DNA of 41,075 nucleotides, taken from Chitinivibrio sp051745065 (lineage in GTDB: Bacteria > Fibrobacterota > Chitinivibrionia > Chitinivibrionales > Chitinivibrionaceae). Position 1 is the first letter of the stretch, and each line of letters starts with the position of its first letter. A program made the translations under genes and the position numbers. The notes beneath the pieces are model-generated. The model did no database searches, had not been told where the DNA came from, and saw only the letters and a program-made list of their open reading frames with translations. The stretch lies in contig JBNJDQ010000005.1 of the NCBI GenBank assembly GCA_051745065.1, forward strand, positions 1-41,075, read 5' to 3'. Positions 8,913 to 16,734 of this stretch are shown here, piece by piece.

Positions 8913-9305
8913 TTATTTTTTTGAATTGTCATCTTCCCTGTTCCATCGATAGAACATGTACGGAGCCGCAACGATACAGAGAAGAAGTCCCAAAGCAATA
9001 TATGTAGTATTTCGGCTTCCCCGGTCCCTTTTGTCAGAATATCTGCGAAGACTGTCATATTTTCGGGATATTTTATCTCCTGAAATCTCCCGAAGGGGTG
9101 TGAGGGCCGTACCGTATCGAAGAAAAGACCCACCCTCTCCGTATTGTCTGCGTACAAAAAAAGAATCTTTCGGCCCATGAATGCGTGAAAGGGAGTCAGC
9201 CAAAGCACCAGCAGAGTCAAAATTTTTATAATCAGTTATTATGTAGACATCTGCGCCATACAGAACAACCGTATTTAATACAAATAAGAGTATAATTTTC
9301 AACAT
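8913..9305 (-). CDS. Small membrane protein with signal peptide and C-terminal membrane segment
   Basis: This 130-residue protein starts with a hydrophobic export signal (MLKIILLFVLNTVVLYGAD). A polar extracytoplasmic part of about 75 residues follows, rich in Arg, Ser and Tyr. It ends in one membrane segment (YIALGLLLCIVAAPYMFY) and a short charged cytoplasmic tail. The predicted product would be a type I membrane protein. No good Shine-Dalgarno lies at the usual spacing; AGGGAG is about 18 nt upstream. A promoter-like sequence precedes it. It is the first gene of the operon that leads to fabG and asd, and it borders the putative origin. Family unknown. Confidence 0.7.
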   Translation of the reverse strand: MLKIILLFVLNTVVLYGADVYIITDYKNFDSAGALADSLSRIHGPKDSFFVRRQYGEGGSFLRYGTALTPLREISGDKISRKYDSLRRYSDKRDRGSRNTTYIALGLLLCIVAAPYMFYRWNREDDNSKK

Positions 9306-9355
9306 GGCAGTAACGGTTTTATCTCCCTGTTCAGAGCACGGGGGACTACGCTGTT

Positions 9356-9383
9356 ATCATATGTTTAATATACATAATTACAA
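9356..9383 (-). promoter_or_regulatory. Candidate promoter for the exported-protein/fabG/asd operon
   Basis: On the minus strand TTGTAA (9378-9383), 16-bp spacer, TATGAT (9356-9361). It gives a leader of about 45 nt to the ATG at 9305. It lies in very AT-rich DNA, so a chance match is possible. Confidence 0.4.
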
Positions 9384-9732
9384 ACATAATATAAAGATCT
9401 TTGAAAAAGCTTCTCTACAGGCATAGGAGTGCTTTTAAACAGCAGTCAACAGATTTATTATTATAGCAGTAAGACTGGTTTTATTGAAAAATCAGCTCAA
9501 AAGAGACGTTTTATCGGACACTGTATCAACAAATGGAGTATCATGCGTGTACACAACTGTTTAAAAATGAAGGATTTCAATACAGATGAAATGCATCCAC
9601 ATATTTTTAACAGGATAAATCAACAGAGAAATCCCGCTGAAATTACGTGTTCCGCCGTCTTATTAACGGGTTCCAACAGGTTTTATTTTATACCTATCTA
9701 TTAAAACAAAACAGAGTAATAACAACAGTCTG

Positions 9733-9741
9733 TGTGGATAA
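9733..9741 (-). other. DnaA box (perfect TTATCCACA)
   Basis: TGTGGATAA on the plus strand is the exact reverse complement of the consensus TTATCCACA. It lies 94 bp upstream of the dnaN start codon. A single box could also serve DnaA control of dnaN transcription rather than origin firing. Confidence 0.65.
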
Positions 9742-9834
9742 CCGGGAGAGAAGAAAGATTTCCATAAAAAGGATTTATTGTACACGAAAAAATGTATATT
9801 GAGATATTCCGGATTGAACAAAATGGAGTAGATA

Positions 9835-10974
9835 ATGCAGTTTTCCATCAGCAAGAGAGACCTGAATACTCTGATACAGAAGGTATACCCCATTGTCCCC
9901 ACCAGAACATCTCTGCAGGTTTTAACGAATATAAAACTATCGATTAATGAGGGACAGATTACCGTTTTTGCGTCGGATCTGGATAACTTTGTATACAGCA
10001 GCTGCCCTGTCAAAACCCGGGAGAATGCGGAAATAGCCGTGGATGCCCGTAAGTTTTTTGAAATCGTCAAAGAGGCCGGTGATGAAGAGCTGCTCATAAG
10101 CATTGAAAATAACCAGCTGGGGCTTTCAAATGAAACCGGATTCAACTGTACCATCACCGGAGTGAGCCTTCGTGAATTTCCTCATTTTCCTGAAACCGAA
10201 TTTCTTTCATCCTTTCCCATCAGTACGGCAGTACTCTCCTCTCTGGTACATAAATGTTCTTTTGCCGTTTCAAAGGATGAATCACGCGGGTGTCTGTGTG
10301 GAATTCTTTGGGAAATCTTTAAAAACAGAACGGGCATGGTTGCCACGGACGGTCATCGCCTGGGGGCAAGCTTCGTTGATCTCGATTTTGAAGAGGAAGC
10401 ATCTCTTATTGTTTCACAGAAGAGTATGATTCATGTCCTGAAGACGGCGGAACTGACTGGTGCAGAAGAGATTCAGTTTTCACTTCATGATAAATACATT
10501 GTTTTTACCCTGGACGGCTTTACCCTGAGTTCAAAGCTCATTAAAGGTCCTTACCCGGATTATGAAAAAGGGATTCCCACGGAATTCTCCCGTTCCGCGT
10601 ATCTTCAGCGCGGCCCCCTGATGGAGTCAATTCGCCGGGTTTCCACACTCTCCAGTAATAAAAGTCAGCTTGTGAAATTGGTTTTTACCGCTGATACCCT
10701 TACTATTTCCACCAACAATCGCGATATCGGAGGATTTGCACAGCAGAATATTCCTGTATCTTTCAGCGGTGCCGGTGAGGAAACGTTTAATATCGGCTTT
10801 AACAGCCGCTACCTTCAGGAGATCCTTTCGGTCATAGAGGCGGATGAAGTAAAATTCAATATGAACGATGAAGTTATGGCCGTGGTGATTACACCGGAAT
10901 ACGGGGAAGAGGAATCGCGCTTACTGGAAAGTGATGATTTGTTTCTCATTATGCCCCTGAAAATATTTGAATAA
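9835..10974 (+). CDS. dnaN: DNA polymerase III sliding clamp (beta subunit)
   Basis: This 379-residue protein is the usual length for the ring-forming processivity clamp. The N-terminus MQFSISKRDLNTLIQKV, the central VATDGHRLG and the C-terminal end LIMPLKIF match bacterial beta clamps, where the last strand forms part of the partner-binding pocket. GGAG lies 8 nt before the ATG. recF starts 1 bp after its stop codon, an arrangement seen in many bacteria. Unlike the usual order, no dnaA precedes it; instead there is the 529-bp AT-rich gap with a DnaA box. Confidence 0.97.
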   Translation: MQFSISKRDLNTLIQKVYPIVPTRTSLQVLTNIKLSINEGQITVFASDLDNFVYSSCPVKTRENAEIAVDARKFFEIVKEAGDEELLISIENNQLGLSNETGFNCTITGVSLREFPHFPETEFLSSFPISTAVLSSLVHKCSFAVSKDESRGCLCGILWEIFKNRTGMVATDGHRLGASFVDLDFEEEASLIVSQKSMIHVLKTAELTGAEEIQFSLHDKYIVFTLDGFTLSSKLIKGPYPDYEKGIPTEFSRSAYLQRGPLMESIRRVSTLSSNKSQLVKLVFTADTLTISTNNRDIGGFAQQNIPVSFSGAGEETFNIGFNSRYLQEILSVIEADEVKFNMNDEVMAVVITPEYGEEESRLLESDDLFLIMPLKIFE

Positions 10975-10975
10975 T

Positions 10976-12043
10976 ATGCATCTGCGGCAGATTCGGCTGA
11001 TTAATTTTCGAAATTATGAATCCCTTACCATGGAGCTTCCTGCACAGGGAGCTCTTTTTACAGGAAAAAACGGTGCCGGCAAAACCAATCTTCTGGAGGC
11101 CTTTTCTCTGCTGATTACGGGGCGTTCTCCCCGAACCGCGCAGTTAAAACACCTGATCCATTCTTCTGCTGACGAGGCCTATGCCGGGGGTGTTTTTGCC
11201 GACGGAGGAGAGCAGTCTGTGGGATTTTCCCGGGGCGGTACTATTTCCGTTCAGCGGGACAGTCACACCTATGATTCCCTTTCCGCTCTCTATCAGGGAC
11301 GACGGGGATTTATTTATTTTGGTCCCCGGGATATAGACCTTGTTACAGGTTCGCCGAAACAGCGACGGACCTTCATGGATATGATTCTCAGCCAGTCCGA
11401 CCCAAAATATCTGAGCGCCCTCATTACCTACAGGCGCAGTCTTCTGGAGCGCAACAGGGTTCTTTCCGGGTATTGGGATCCCGTTCTTCTGGATGTGTAC
11501 GATGAATCCCTCAGTCGCGCCGGTGCATATATCACGGCGGAGCGAAGGGTATTTGCCCGGTCCCTGCGCAGGGATATCAGCCGGATTTACGGAGATATCA
11601 GTAAAAATGACATGGAACCTGATCTGGAGTACCGTTCCTCCCTGAAGGGTGATACTGCTTCGGAGATACTGCAGGAATTACTTCACCGCCGCGGGCGTGA
11701 TCGGGAATACGGTTTTACCTCCGCCGGTCCGCATCGGGATGATCTGCATTTTACCGCTGCCGGGCGGCGCCTGACCGCCTATGCTTCCCAGGGGCAGTGT
11801 CGTTCTGTTGCGCTTGCTTTGAAATTATCCACTCTGGATTATCTTTCTGAGCGGGGAGAACGCAGTCTGGTTATTGCTGTGGATGATGCGTTCTCCGATC
11901 TTGATGCGTATCGGCGACGGGCCTTTTTTTCCTTTCTCAAAGACAGGGGGCAGCTTTTTATTGCAGTACACACCATGGAAGAGTCTTCCTATTATCGGTT
12001 ACCAGCTTTTGCTGTTGAAAATGGTACGGTGGTTTCGCCATGA
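10976..12043 (+). CDS. recF: DNA replication and repair protein RecF
   Basis: This 355-residue SMC-like ATPase helps load RecA at gaps with RecO and RecR. Visible motifs are Walker A GKNGAGKTN, an ABC-type signature region around QGQCRSVALALKLS, and Walker B LVIAVDDAFSDLD. The ATG at 10976, one base after the dnaN stop, gives the canonical MHLRQIRLINFRNY start. A TTG three codons upstream is possible but less likely. The gene overlaps dciA by the ATGA motif. Translation is probably coupled to dnaN because no strong ribosome site is visible. Confidence 0.96.
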   Translation: MHLRQIRLINFRNYESLTMELPAQGALFTGKNGAGKTNLLEAFSLLITGRSPRTAQLKHLIHSSADEAYAGGVFADGGEQSVGFSRGGTISVQRDSHTYDSLSALYQGRRGFIYFGPRDIDLVTGSPKQRRTFMDMILSQSDPKYLSALITYRRSLLERNRVLSGYWDPVLLDVYDESLSRAGAYITAERRVFARSLRRDISRIYGDISKNDMEPDLEYRSSLKGDTASEILQELLHRRGRDREYGFTSAGPHRDDLHFTAAGRRLTAYASQGQCRSVALALKLSTLDYLSERGERSLVIAVDDAFSDLDAYRRRAFFSFLKDRGQLFIAVHTMEESSYYRLPAFAVENGTVVSP

Positions 12044-12351
12044 ATCAGCGTCGACGTCCGCCGCTCTATCGTGTTGGTGATCTTCTTTCGGGGGTGATGG
12101 ATCATATTCGGGAAACCGCCCTCTACAGTGATCAGTATGATCTCTCTCTGCTGCGGGATAACTGGAAGAATATCTGCGGAGCAACGGTTGCCGGTGTATC
12201 CGTACCGATTTATCTGAAAGACGGAGTGCTCACGGTGAAAGTCCATAATTCTCTGTGGAAAACGGAGCTCTTTTACATGAAAAAAGATATATTAGAGCGA
12301 ATTCACGATTATGCGGAACAGGTGAAGGTCAAAAATATTATTTTTACATAG
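12040..12351 (+). CDS. dciA: DciA-type (DUF721) replicative helicase operator protein
   Basis: This 103-residue protein is of the DUF721 type. A conserved tryptophan after an N-terminal helix (LLRDNWKNICGATVA), a strand pair leading to KDGVLTVKVHNSLWKTEL, and a C-terminal helix ending VKNIIF are the recognisable core. DciA proteins help load the replicative helicase in bacteria that lack DnaC or DnaI. Position next to dnaN-recF at a candidate origin supports this. The start codon overlaps the recF stop (ATGA). It is short for DciA, with only the core domain and no long disordered extension. Confidence 0.85.
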   Translation: MNQRRRPPLYRVGDLLSGVMDHIRETALYSDQYDLSLLRDNWKNICGATVAGVSVPIYLKDGVLTVKVHNSLWKTELFYMKKDILERIHDYAEQVKVKNIIFT

Positions 12352-12372
12352 AGGAACTGTTCAAGGGGCCTG

Positions 12373-13923
12373 ATGGAAATGGAATTGTACATGGAACTGC
12401 TTTTTCTGCTGCTGCTTTTTTTTATTTTCTCCACAGTTTCTGTGTATATTCTGACACGTTCGAGTCTTCATACGTACTTTATCGATACGCCGGACCGGCG
12501 TAAAATGCACCAGCTTCTGATACCCCGTATGGGAGGATTTGCCTTTATTCTTTCATTTTTTGCTTCCCTGGGGGTGGTTTGGCTGGTTTCCCGGCTGGGA
12601 AGTGCGGATATTTTTTATCGTATGACCGTACATTCCACTTCCCAGTCTATTATTTGGGGAAGTTTGATTATTTTCAGTATCGGCTTTCTTGATGATTCCA
12701 CCTTTCTTGATGTGAAGGTTGCGGCAAAATTTATCGCCCAACTTGCAGCAGCATCTCTTGTGGTGTTTCTCTTTGATATTTATATTGATTCCCTCCATAT
12801 CTTCGGATACACCCTTGAGCTTGGGTTTGGAGGAAAGATACTCACCCTGTTCTGGATTGTGGGGGTAACCAATTCCTTTAATATTATCGACGGAATTGAC
12901 GGTCTTTCAGCGAGTCTTTCTCTTATCACACTGTTTATTTCATCGGTGCTGTTTGTAACAGCCGGGCAGGGGGAAATGCTCTGGATAACCATTCCCGTGG
13001 CCGGTGTAATCAGCGGATTTCTGTTACAGAATTATCCGCCGGCCCAGGTCTTTGCCGGCGACACGGGGTCTCTCTTTTTCGGTTTTATTGCAGCCCTGCT
13101 TTCCGTGCGTATCAGTTCTCTGTCCTTTCAGGGAAGAGAAATGGAAAGCTTTATTATATTTACCCTGGTTGCCCTTCCTGTTGTGGAGGTAATTATATCC
13201 ATGGTACGCCGTTTTTGGTACGGCCTCAATACGGGCAAGGGAATTAAGGGCAGTTTGAAGAACGTTGTTTCTCCGGATAACCTGCACATGCATCATCGAC
13301 TGATTTACCGCGGTCTGAATCATGAACAGGCTCTTCGTTTTTTGATCTTCTTCAGTTTTTCCCTTTCTTCAATTTCTTTTGTTCTGTTTTTTTCCGGCAG
13401 CCGTCTTCTGGAGGCGGGGGCTCTTATCTATTTCTGCCTTATGGTGTTTCTTGTTCTCAAACGCCTTGAGTACGGCAAAAGCCTGATTAAACGGCGAATG
13501 ACCGATGAGGAGCAGGGAATCCGAAAGAATATTGCCGTTATCGGGGCAAACTCCAATTTTGAGAATTCTCTGCGCTACTATACGGAAAATCGCTACTGGA
13601 TTGCCGTGTATTCCAATATGAAGCGAATAAAACGAAGGTATTTTGATTTTTTTATTATTTATCGCAGTGACACCATGGAAAGCAGGGATGTTTTGTCCAC
13701 GGTTTCACGGATAAAGGAAAAATTCAACAAGCCGATTTTTATCATCGATTCATCTCCGGTTCTCGCGGAAAAAATTCGCGGTATCGAAGCGGTGTACATC
13801 ATTCGAAAACCCGTGGATATACCCTATCTCATTCATGATATGGAGCAGATTTCAAAGAATCGGTATCTTGCGGGAAAATCACGAATCATTGACGGGACAA
13901 TAGCCGTGGAAAGTTATCGCTGA
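12373..13923 (+). CDS. MraY/WecA-family polyprenyl-phosphate sugar-1-phosphate transferase with C-terminal receiver-like domain
   Basis: This 516-residue protein has about ten membrane helices in residues 1-370. Family motifs are intact: DTPDRRKMHQLLIPRMGG, GFLDDS, NSFNIIDGIDGL (Mg and uridine site), FAGDTGSLFFGF and the HMHHRL loop. It should transfer a HexNAc-1-phosphate from a UDP-sugar to undecaprenyl phosphate and start a surface polysaccharide. The WecA-type HMHHRL and the downstream exporter argue against MraY itself. Residues 386-516 form an added cytoplasmic domain with a receiver-like alternating pattern. It keeps the K-P signature (RKPVDIPYL, K479) but lacks the acidic pocket and the phospho-acceptor Asp. 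AAGGGG precedes the ATG. It is followed after 2 bp by a membrane-anchored receiver protein. Confidence 0.88.
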   Translation: MEMELYMELLFLLLLFFIFSTVSVYILTRSSLHTYFIDTPDRRKMHQLLIPRMGGFAFILSFFASLGVVWLVSRLGSADIFYRMTVHSTSQSIIWGSLIIFSIGFLDDSTFLDVKVAAKFIAQLAAASLVVFLFDIYIDSLHIFGYTLELGFGGKILTLFWIVGVTNSFNIIDGIDGLSASLSLITLFISSVLFVTAGQGEMLWITIPVAGVISGFLLQNYPPAQVFAGDTGSLFFGFIAALLSVRISSLSFQGREMESFIIFTLVALPVVEVIISMVRRFWYGLNTGKGIKGSLKNVVSPDNLHMHHRLIYRGLNHEQALRFLIFFSFSLSSISFVLFFSGSRLLEAGALIYFCLMVFLVLKRLEYGKSLIKRRMTDEEQGIRKNIAVIGANSNFENSLRYYTENRYWIAVYSNMKRIKRRYFDFFIIYRSDTMESRDVLSTVSRIKEKFNKPIFIIDSSPVLAEKIRGIEAVYIIRKPVDIPYLIHDMEQISKNRYLAGKSRIIDGTIAVESYR

Positions 13924-13925
13924 TT

Positions 13926-14405
13926 ATGTTTAAACGGGTAAAAAACAGACACCGGGTTTTGCTGTTATGTCGGGATCGGGATGTCAGTAACGATGTACTC
14001 ATGCTTCTTTCGTCCCATGGGTATCTGGTGGATCTTGCAGAGAGTGAAGCCTATGCCCTGGATCTGTTTCTCAATTATAAGCATTCCATTATTATTGCCG
14101 ATGTGGATCTGATACCGCGCAATACCGCAGATTTTTCCGAGGTGTTTCACCGAGCGCGTAAAAAACCGGTTTTTCTTCTGATCAACCGCAATGAACGTTC
14201 TGAGAAGGTTCTTTCCTATCTGCGGGCCGGAGTGGATGATCTGCTGACCCTGCCGATTTATCCGGACAAACTCTACCGCAAGGTAAAACGGGCTGCGGAA
14301 TATAACAAGATGCAGCACGATATTGAATATCATTCGGGTATGGTGTTTCTTTTGAAAATGCTCCTGCCCGTAGTTATTGCTGTTGCTTTAATCATTTCTT
14401 TGTAG
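13926..14405 (+). CDS. Membrane-anchored degenerate response-regulator receiver protein
   Basis: This 159-residue protein has a receiver domain at residues 9-130. An acidic pair follows strand 1 (D17, D19), the likely phospho-acceptor is D59 in IIIADVDLIP, and AGVDDLLTLPIYPDKL matches the receiver AGADDYLTKPF region. The invariant Lys before that Pro is replaced by Leu, and the Thr/Ser switch residue is not evident, so normal phosphorylation-driven switching is doubtful. No output domain is present. Instead the C-terminus (about 139-159) is a single membrane helix, making it a tail-anchored protein at the inner membrane. It sits 2 bp after the sugar-phosphate transferase and 7 bp before the exporter gene, so a scaffolding or regulatory role in polysaccharide assembly is the natural inference. 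Confidence 0.8.
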   Translation: MFKRVKNRHRVLLLCRDRDVSNDVLMLLSSHGYLVDLAESEAYALDLFLNYKHSIIIADVDLIPRNTADFSEVFHRARKKPVFLLINRNERSEKVLSYLRAGVDDLLTLPIYPDKLYRKVKRAAEYNKMQHDIEYHSGMVFLLKMLLPVVIAVALIISL

Positions 14406-14412
14406 AGGTATC

Positions 14413-16734
14413 ATGAAACATATATCATTCCTGACGGGGATACTTTTTTGCCTTTCTATGCATCTCTTTGCGCAGGAGGACGGGATAGATATTGACAGTC
14501 TCCGCGAGGTTCACGGTCTGGAACAGGCTCGGGCGGCAAAGTCAAGCGGTATCGAATTTGTCCGTGAAGAAGAGCGGGACAGTATGAGAACCGATGAGAA
14601 AAACCGGTATTTGGATTATGTTGACAGCGCTGCCATTACAGGTAAAGACTCTGCCCGTAAAAAGGAGGACGATACTCTTGAATCCGGTGATACCAGCAGT
14701 TTTTATAACGAACTGAATGAGGACCGGGAATTTTATTCCGATCTTGCACCCAAAAAGGATGATTCCTCCCGGCTGAAGCGGTATGGTATTGACTTTATCC
14801 GCCGCCGGGGTGAGGTGGATTCCTACGGCCCGGTTAATTCAGAATACCGTATCGGTGTGGGTGATGAAATTGTGATTATCATGTGGGGGAATGTGGAAAT
14901 GACCAAAACCTACACCGTGAATCGTTTGGGTACAATTTCCCCCAAAGGTGTGGGGCGGGTTATGGTTACAGGGCTTTCCCTGGAAGAGCTGAAAGAAACC
15001 CTGACAAAACGTTTTTCACGTTCCTATTCAGGGATCCGTTACGGACGATCCTCGGCAACGACCCATCTCGATGTTGCCCTGGGCCGCCTGAGAACCCGAA
15101 AAGTCTATATTGTGGGGGATGTTCGTGAGCCGGGGGTGTATAATGTGCCTTCCATGGTGGGTATTTTTGGTGCTCTTTCCTATGCCGGCGGACCCGGAGA
15201 AAAAGGATCTCTGCGCAATATTGTCCTTAAACGGGGCGGTTCATCGGCGGATACCCTTGATTGTTACCGTTATATTCGGGACAGCGGCAGAGCGGGAAAT
15301 GTCGGCCTTGCAGATTACGATATTATCGAAGTCGGCCCTATTCAAACGCGGGTAGCCCTGGACGGGGCGGTTCACCGGCCTGCGGTGTATGAATTAAAGG
15401 AGGGGGAGACCTTCACCGATCTTATTGATTATGGCGGAGGATTTCTCCCGGAAGCATACCGCGGTTCCTGTAATATTGAACGGACGATTCCCGGTAAGGA
15501 ACGCCGTATTTTTACTTTCTCTATCGACAGTTCCGCTCAGATAGATATACATAAAAATGACAGTGTGTATGTGCAGTACCTGAAACGGCAAAACCGAACG
15601 GTTGAGATCAGCGGCCCCGTGGAACGGAGTGGTACCTACGCCTATGAAGAGGGAATGCATTTATCCGACCTGATAGAAACTGCCGGCGGTGTAAGGGAGG
15701 AGGCTTTCGGCCATCGTGTGGAAATACTCCGAACCTTTGAAAATTATGAAAAAAAGGTTCTTTCTGCCCAGCTTGATAAGGTTCTTGCCGGAAAGAGTGA
15801 TGCTGATATCGCCCTGCAGAAATGGGATATTGTGAAAGTCTATTCCCGCTGGGATGTGGCCACCCGTGATTATGTTGTCATTGAGGGAGAGGTTAAAAAG
15901 CCCGGTCGTTATTTTTTACGGGATAATATGACTGTTCAGGATATTCTTCTTCTTGCGGGAGGGTTTACGAAAAACGCCTACCGTGATACTGTTGAAGTGT
16001 CCCGGTACGTGGAGAACAGCCGAAAAGAGGGAATGAGCACCAGCCCCATCAGTATTCCTGTGGATTCTGCCTTTTACCGGCAGAACAGTGTGTATCTGAG
16101 CAATAAGGATTATGTGTTTGTACGGCGCAATTCACAGTCCGATGATCAGGCGGTGATTACTCTTTCCGGAGAATTTCTGTATCCGGGAAAATATGCCAAA
16201 CTCACCGATACAGACCGTCTTTCAGCTCTGATTCGCCGTTCCGGTGGTGTTAAAAACAGTGCCTATCTTGCGGGGGCAAAACTGATCCGCCGCAAGGACA
16301 GTATCGGTATTGTGGCACTTGATTTTGAAGAGCTTATTGAGAAAAATGATGAAGAGGAAGATATTATTCTGGAAGACGGTGACAGTATTTATGTTCCCAC
16401 GGAACCCAAAACTGTTAAGGTTGAAGGGGCTGTCTATTATCCGGCGGCAGTAAAATTCAGCCGCGGAAGAAGTGTCGGATATTATCTCGATGGTGCCGGT
16501 GGTCTTACCTCAAAAGCGGATAAACGGTCTATTGTTATTGTAAAAGCCAACGGTGAGGTTCAGGATATCAGCAGGTACAGCCGTGATGTCAATCCGGGTT
16601 CCAGAATAATTGTTGCCCAGGAACCTGAAAAAGACAACGTCAACAGTATGGATATTATCCGTTTTACCCAGGCTCTTCTCGGTATTATGACTTCAGCCGT
16701 ATCTCTTGCTATTCTTGCGGAAAAGGTTAATTAA
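14413..16734 (+). CDS. Polysaccharide export protein with six SLBB repeats (Wza-like)
   Basis: This 773-residue protein has a signal peptide (MKHISFLTGILFCLSMHLFAQ) and a charged linker to about residue 135. A Poly_export domain follows (YRIGVGDEIVIIMWG, about 138-225). Then come six SLBB-type repeats, recognisable by VYIVGDVREPGVY, VALDGAVHRPAVY, VEISGPVERSGTY, VVIEGEVKKPGRY, ITLSGEFLYPGKY and VKVEGAVYYPAAV, each followed by an AGG- or SGG-type turn. A C-terminal membrane-like helix ends the protein. Family members form the periplasmic/outer-membrane channel for capsule or exopolysaccharide. Six SLBB units is more than in Wza. There is no lipobox cysteine, unlike Wza. GAGG lies upstream of the ATG. 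The stop codon overlaps the miaB start by 1 bp. No Wzc-type tyrosine kinase is next to it. Confidence 0.9.
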   Translation: MKHISFLTGILFCLSMHLFAQEDGIDIDSLREVHGLEQARAAKSSGIEFVREEERDSMRTDEKNRYLDYVDSAAITGKDSARKKEDDTLESGDTSSFYNELNEDREFYSDLAPKKDDSSRLKRYGIDFIRRRGEVDSYGPVNSEYRIGVGDEIVIIMWGNVEMTKTYTVNRLGTISPKGVGRVMVTGLSLEELKETLTKRFSRSYSGIRYGRSSATTHLDVALGRLRTRKVYIVGDVREPGVYNVPSMVGIFGALSYAGGPGEKGSLRNIVLKRGGSSADTLDCYRYIRDSGRAGNVGLADYDIIEVGPIQTRVALDGAVHRPAVYELKEGETFTDLIDYGGGFLPEAYRGSCNIERTIPGKERRIFTFSIDSSAQIDIHKNDSVYVQYLKRQNRTVEISGPVERSGTYAYEEGMHLSDLIETAGGVREEAFGHRVEILRTFENYEKKVLSAQLDKVLAGKSDADIALQKWDIVKVYSRWDVATRDYVVIEGEVKKPGRYFLRDNMTVQDILLLAGGFTKNAYRDTVEVSRYVENSRKEGMSTSPISIPVDSAFYRQNSVYLSNKDYVFVRRNSQSDDQAVITLSGEFLYPGKYAKLTDTDRLSALIRRSGGVKNSAYLAGAKLIRRKDSIGIVALDFEELIEKNDEEEDIILEDGDSIYVPTEPKTVKVEGAVYYPAAVKFSRGRSVGYYLDGAGGLTSKADKRSIVIVKANGEVQDISRYSRDVNPGSRIIVAQEPEKDNVNSMDIIRFTQALLGIMTSAVSLAILAEKVN

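Larger units (their letters stand above)
9306..9834. other. Candidate chromosomal replication origin (oriC) region
   Basis: This 529-bp stretch has no convincing gene. It is much more AT-rich than its surroundings, with the most easily melted tract around 9356-9400. It holds one perfect DnaA box (9733-9741) and several two-mismatch relatives: 9523-9531, 9547-9555, 9593-9601 and 9778-9786. Genes to the left run almost entirely on the minus strand and genes to the right on the plus strand. Visible base bias switches from C-rich to G-rich on the plus strand here. dnaN, recF and dciA follow at once, and parS sites lie 11-13 kb away. dnaA is not here, so the functional origin could also lie elsewhere. 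Confidence 0.5.

Noticed and set aside
8894..9220. 108-codon frame overlapping the 9305 gene in another phase
   Set aside because: The competing frame has a signal peptide, a membrane segment and correct operon spacing; this one has neither.
9429..9704. 91-codon frame in the putative origin
   Set aside because: Composition unlike neighbours, no family features and a poor start signal. An inner ATG at 9543 has GGAG upstream, so a tiny peptide is not fully excluded.
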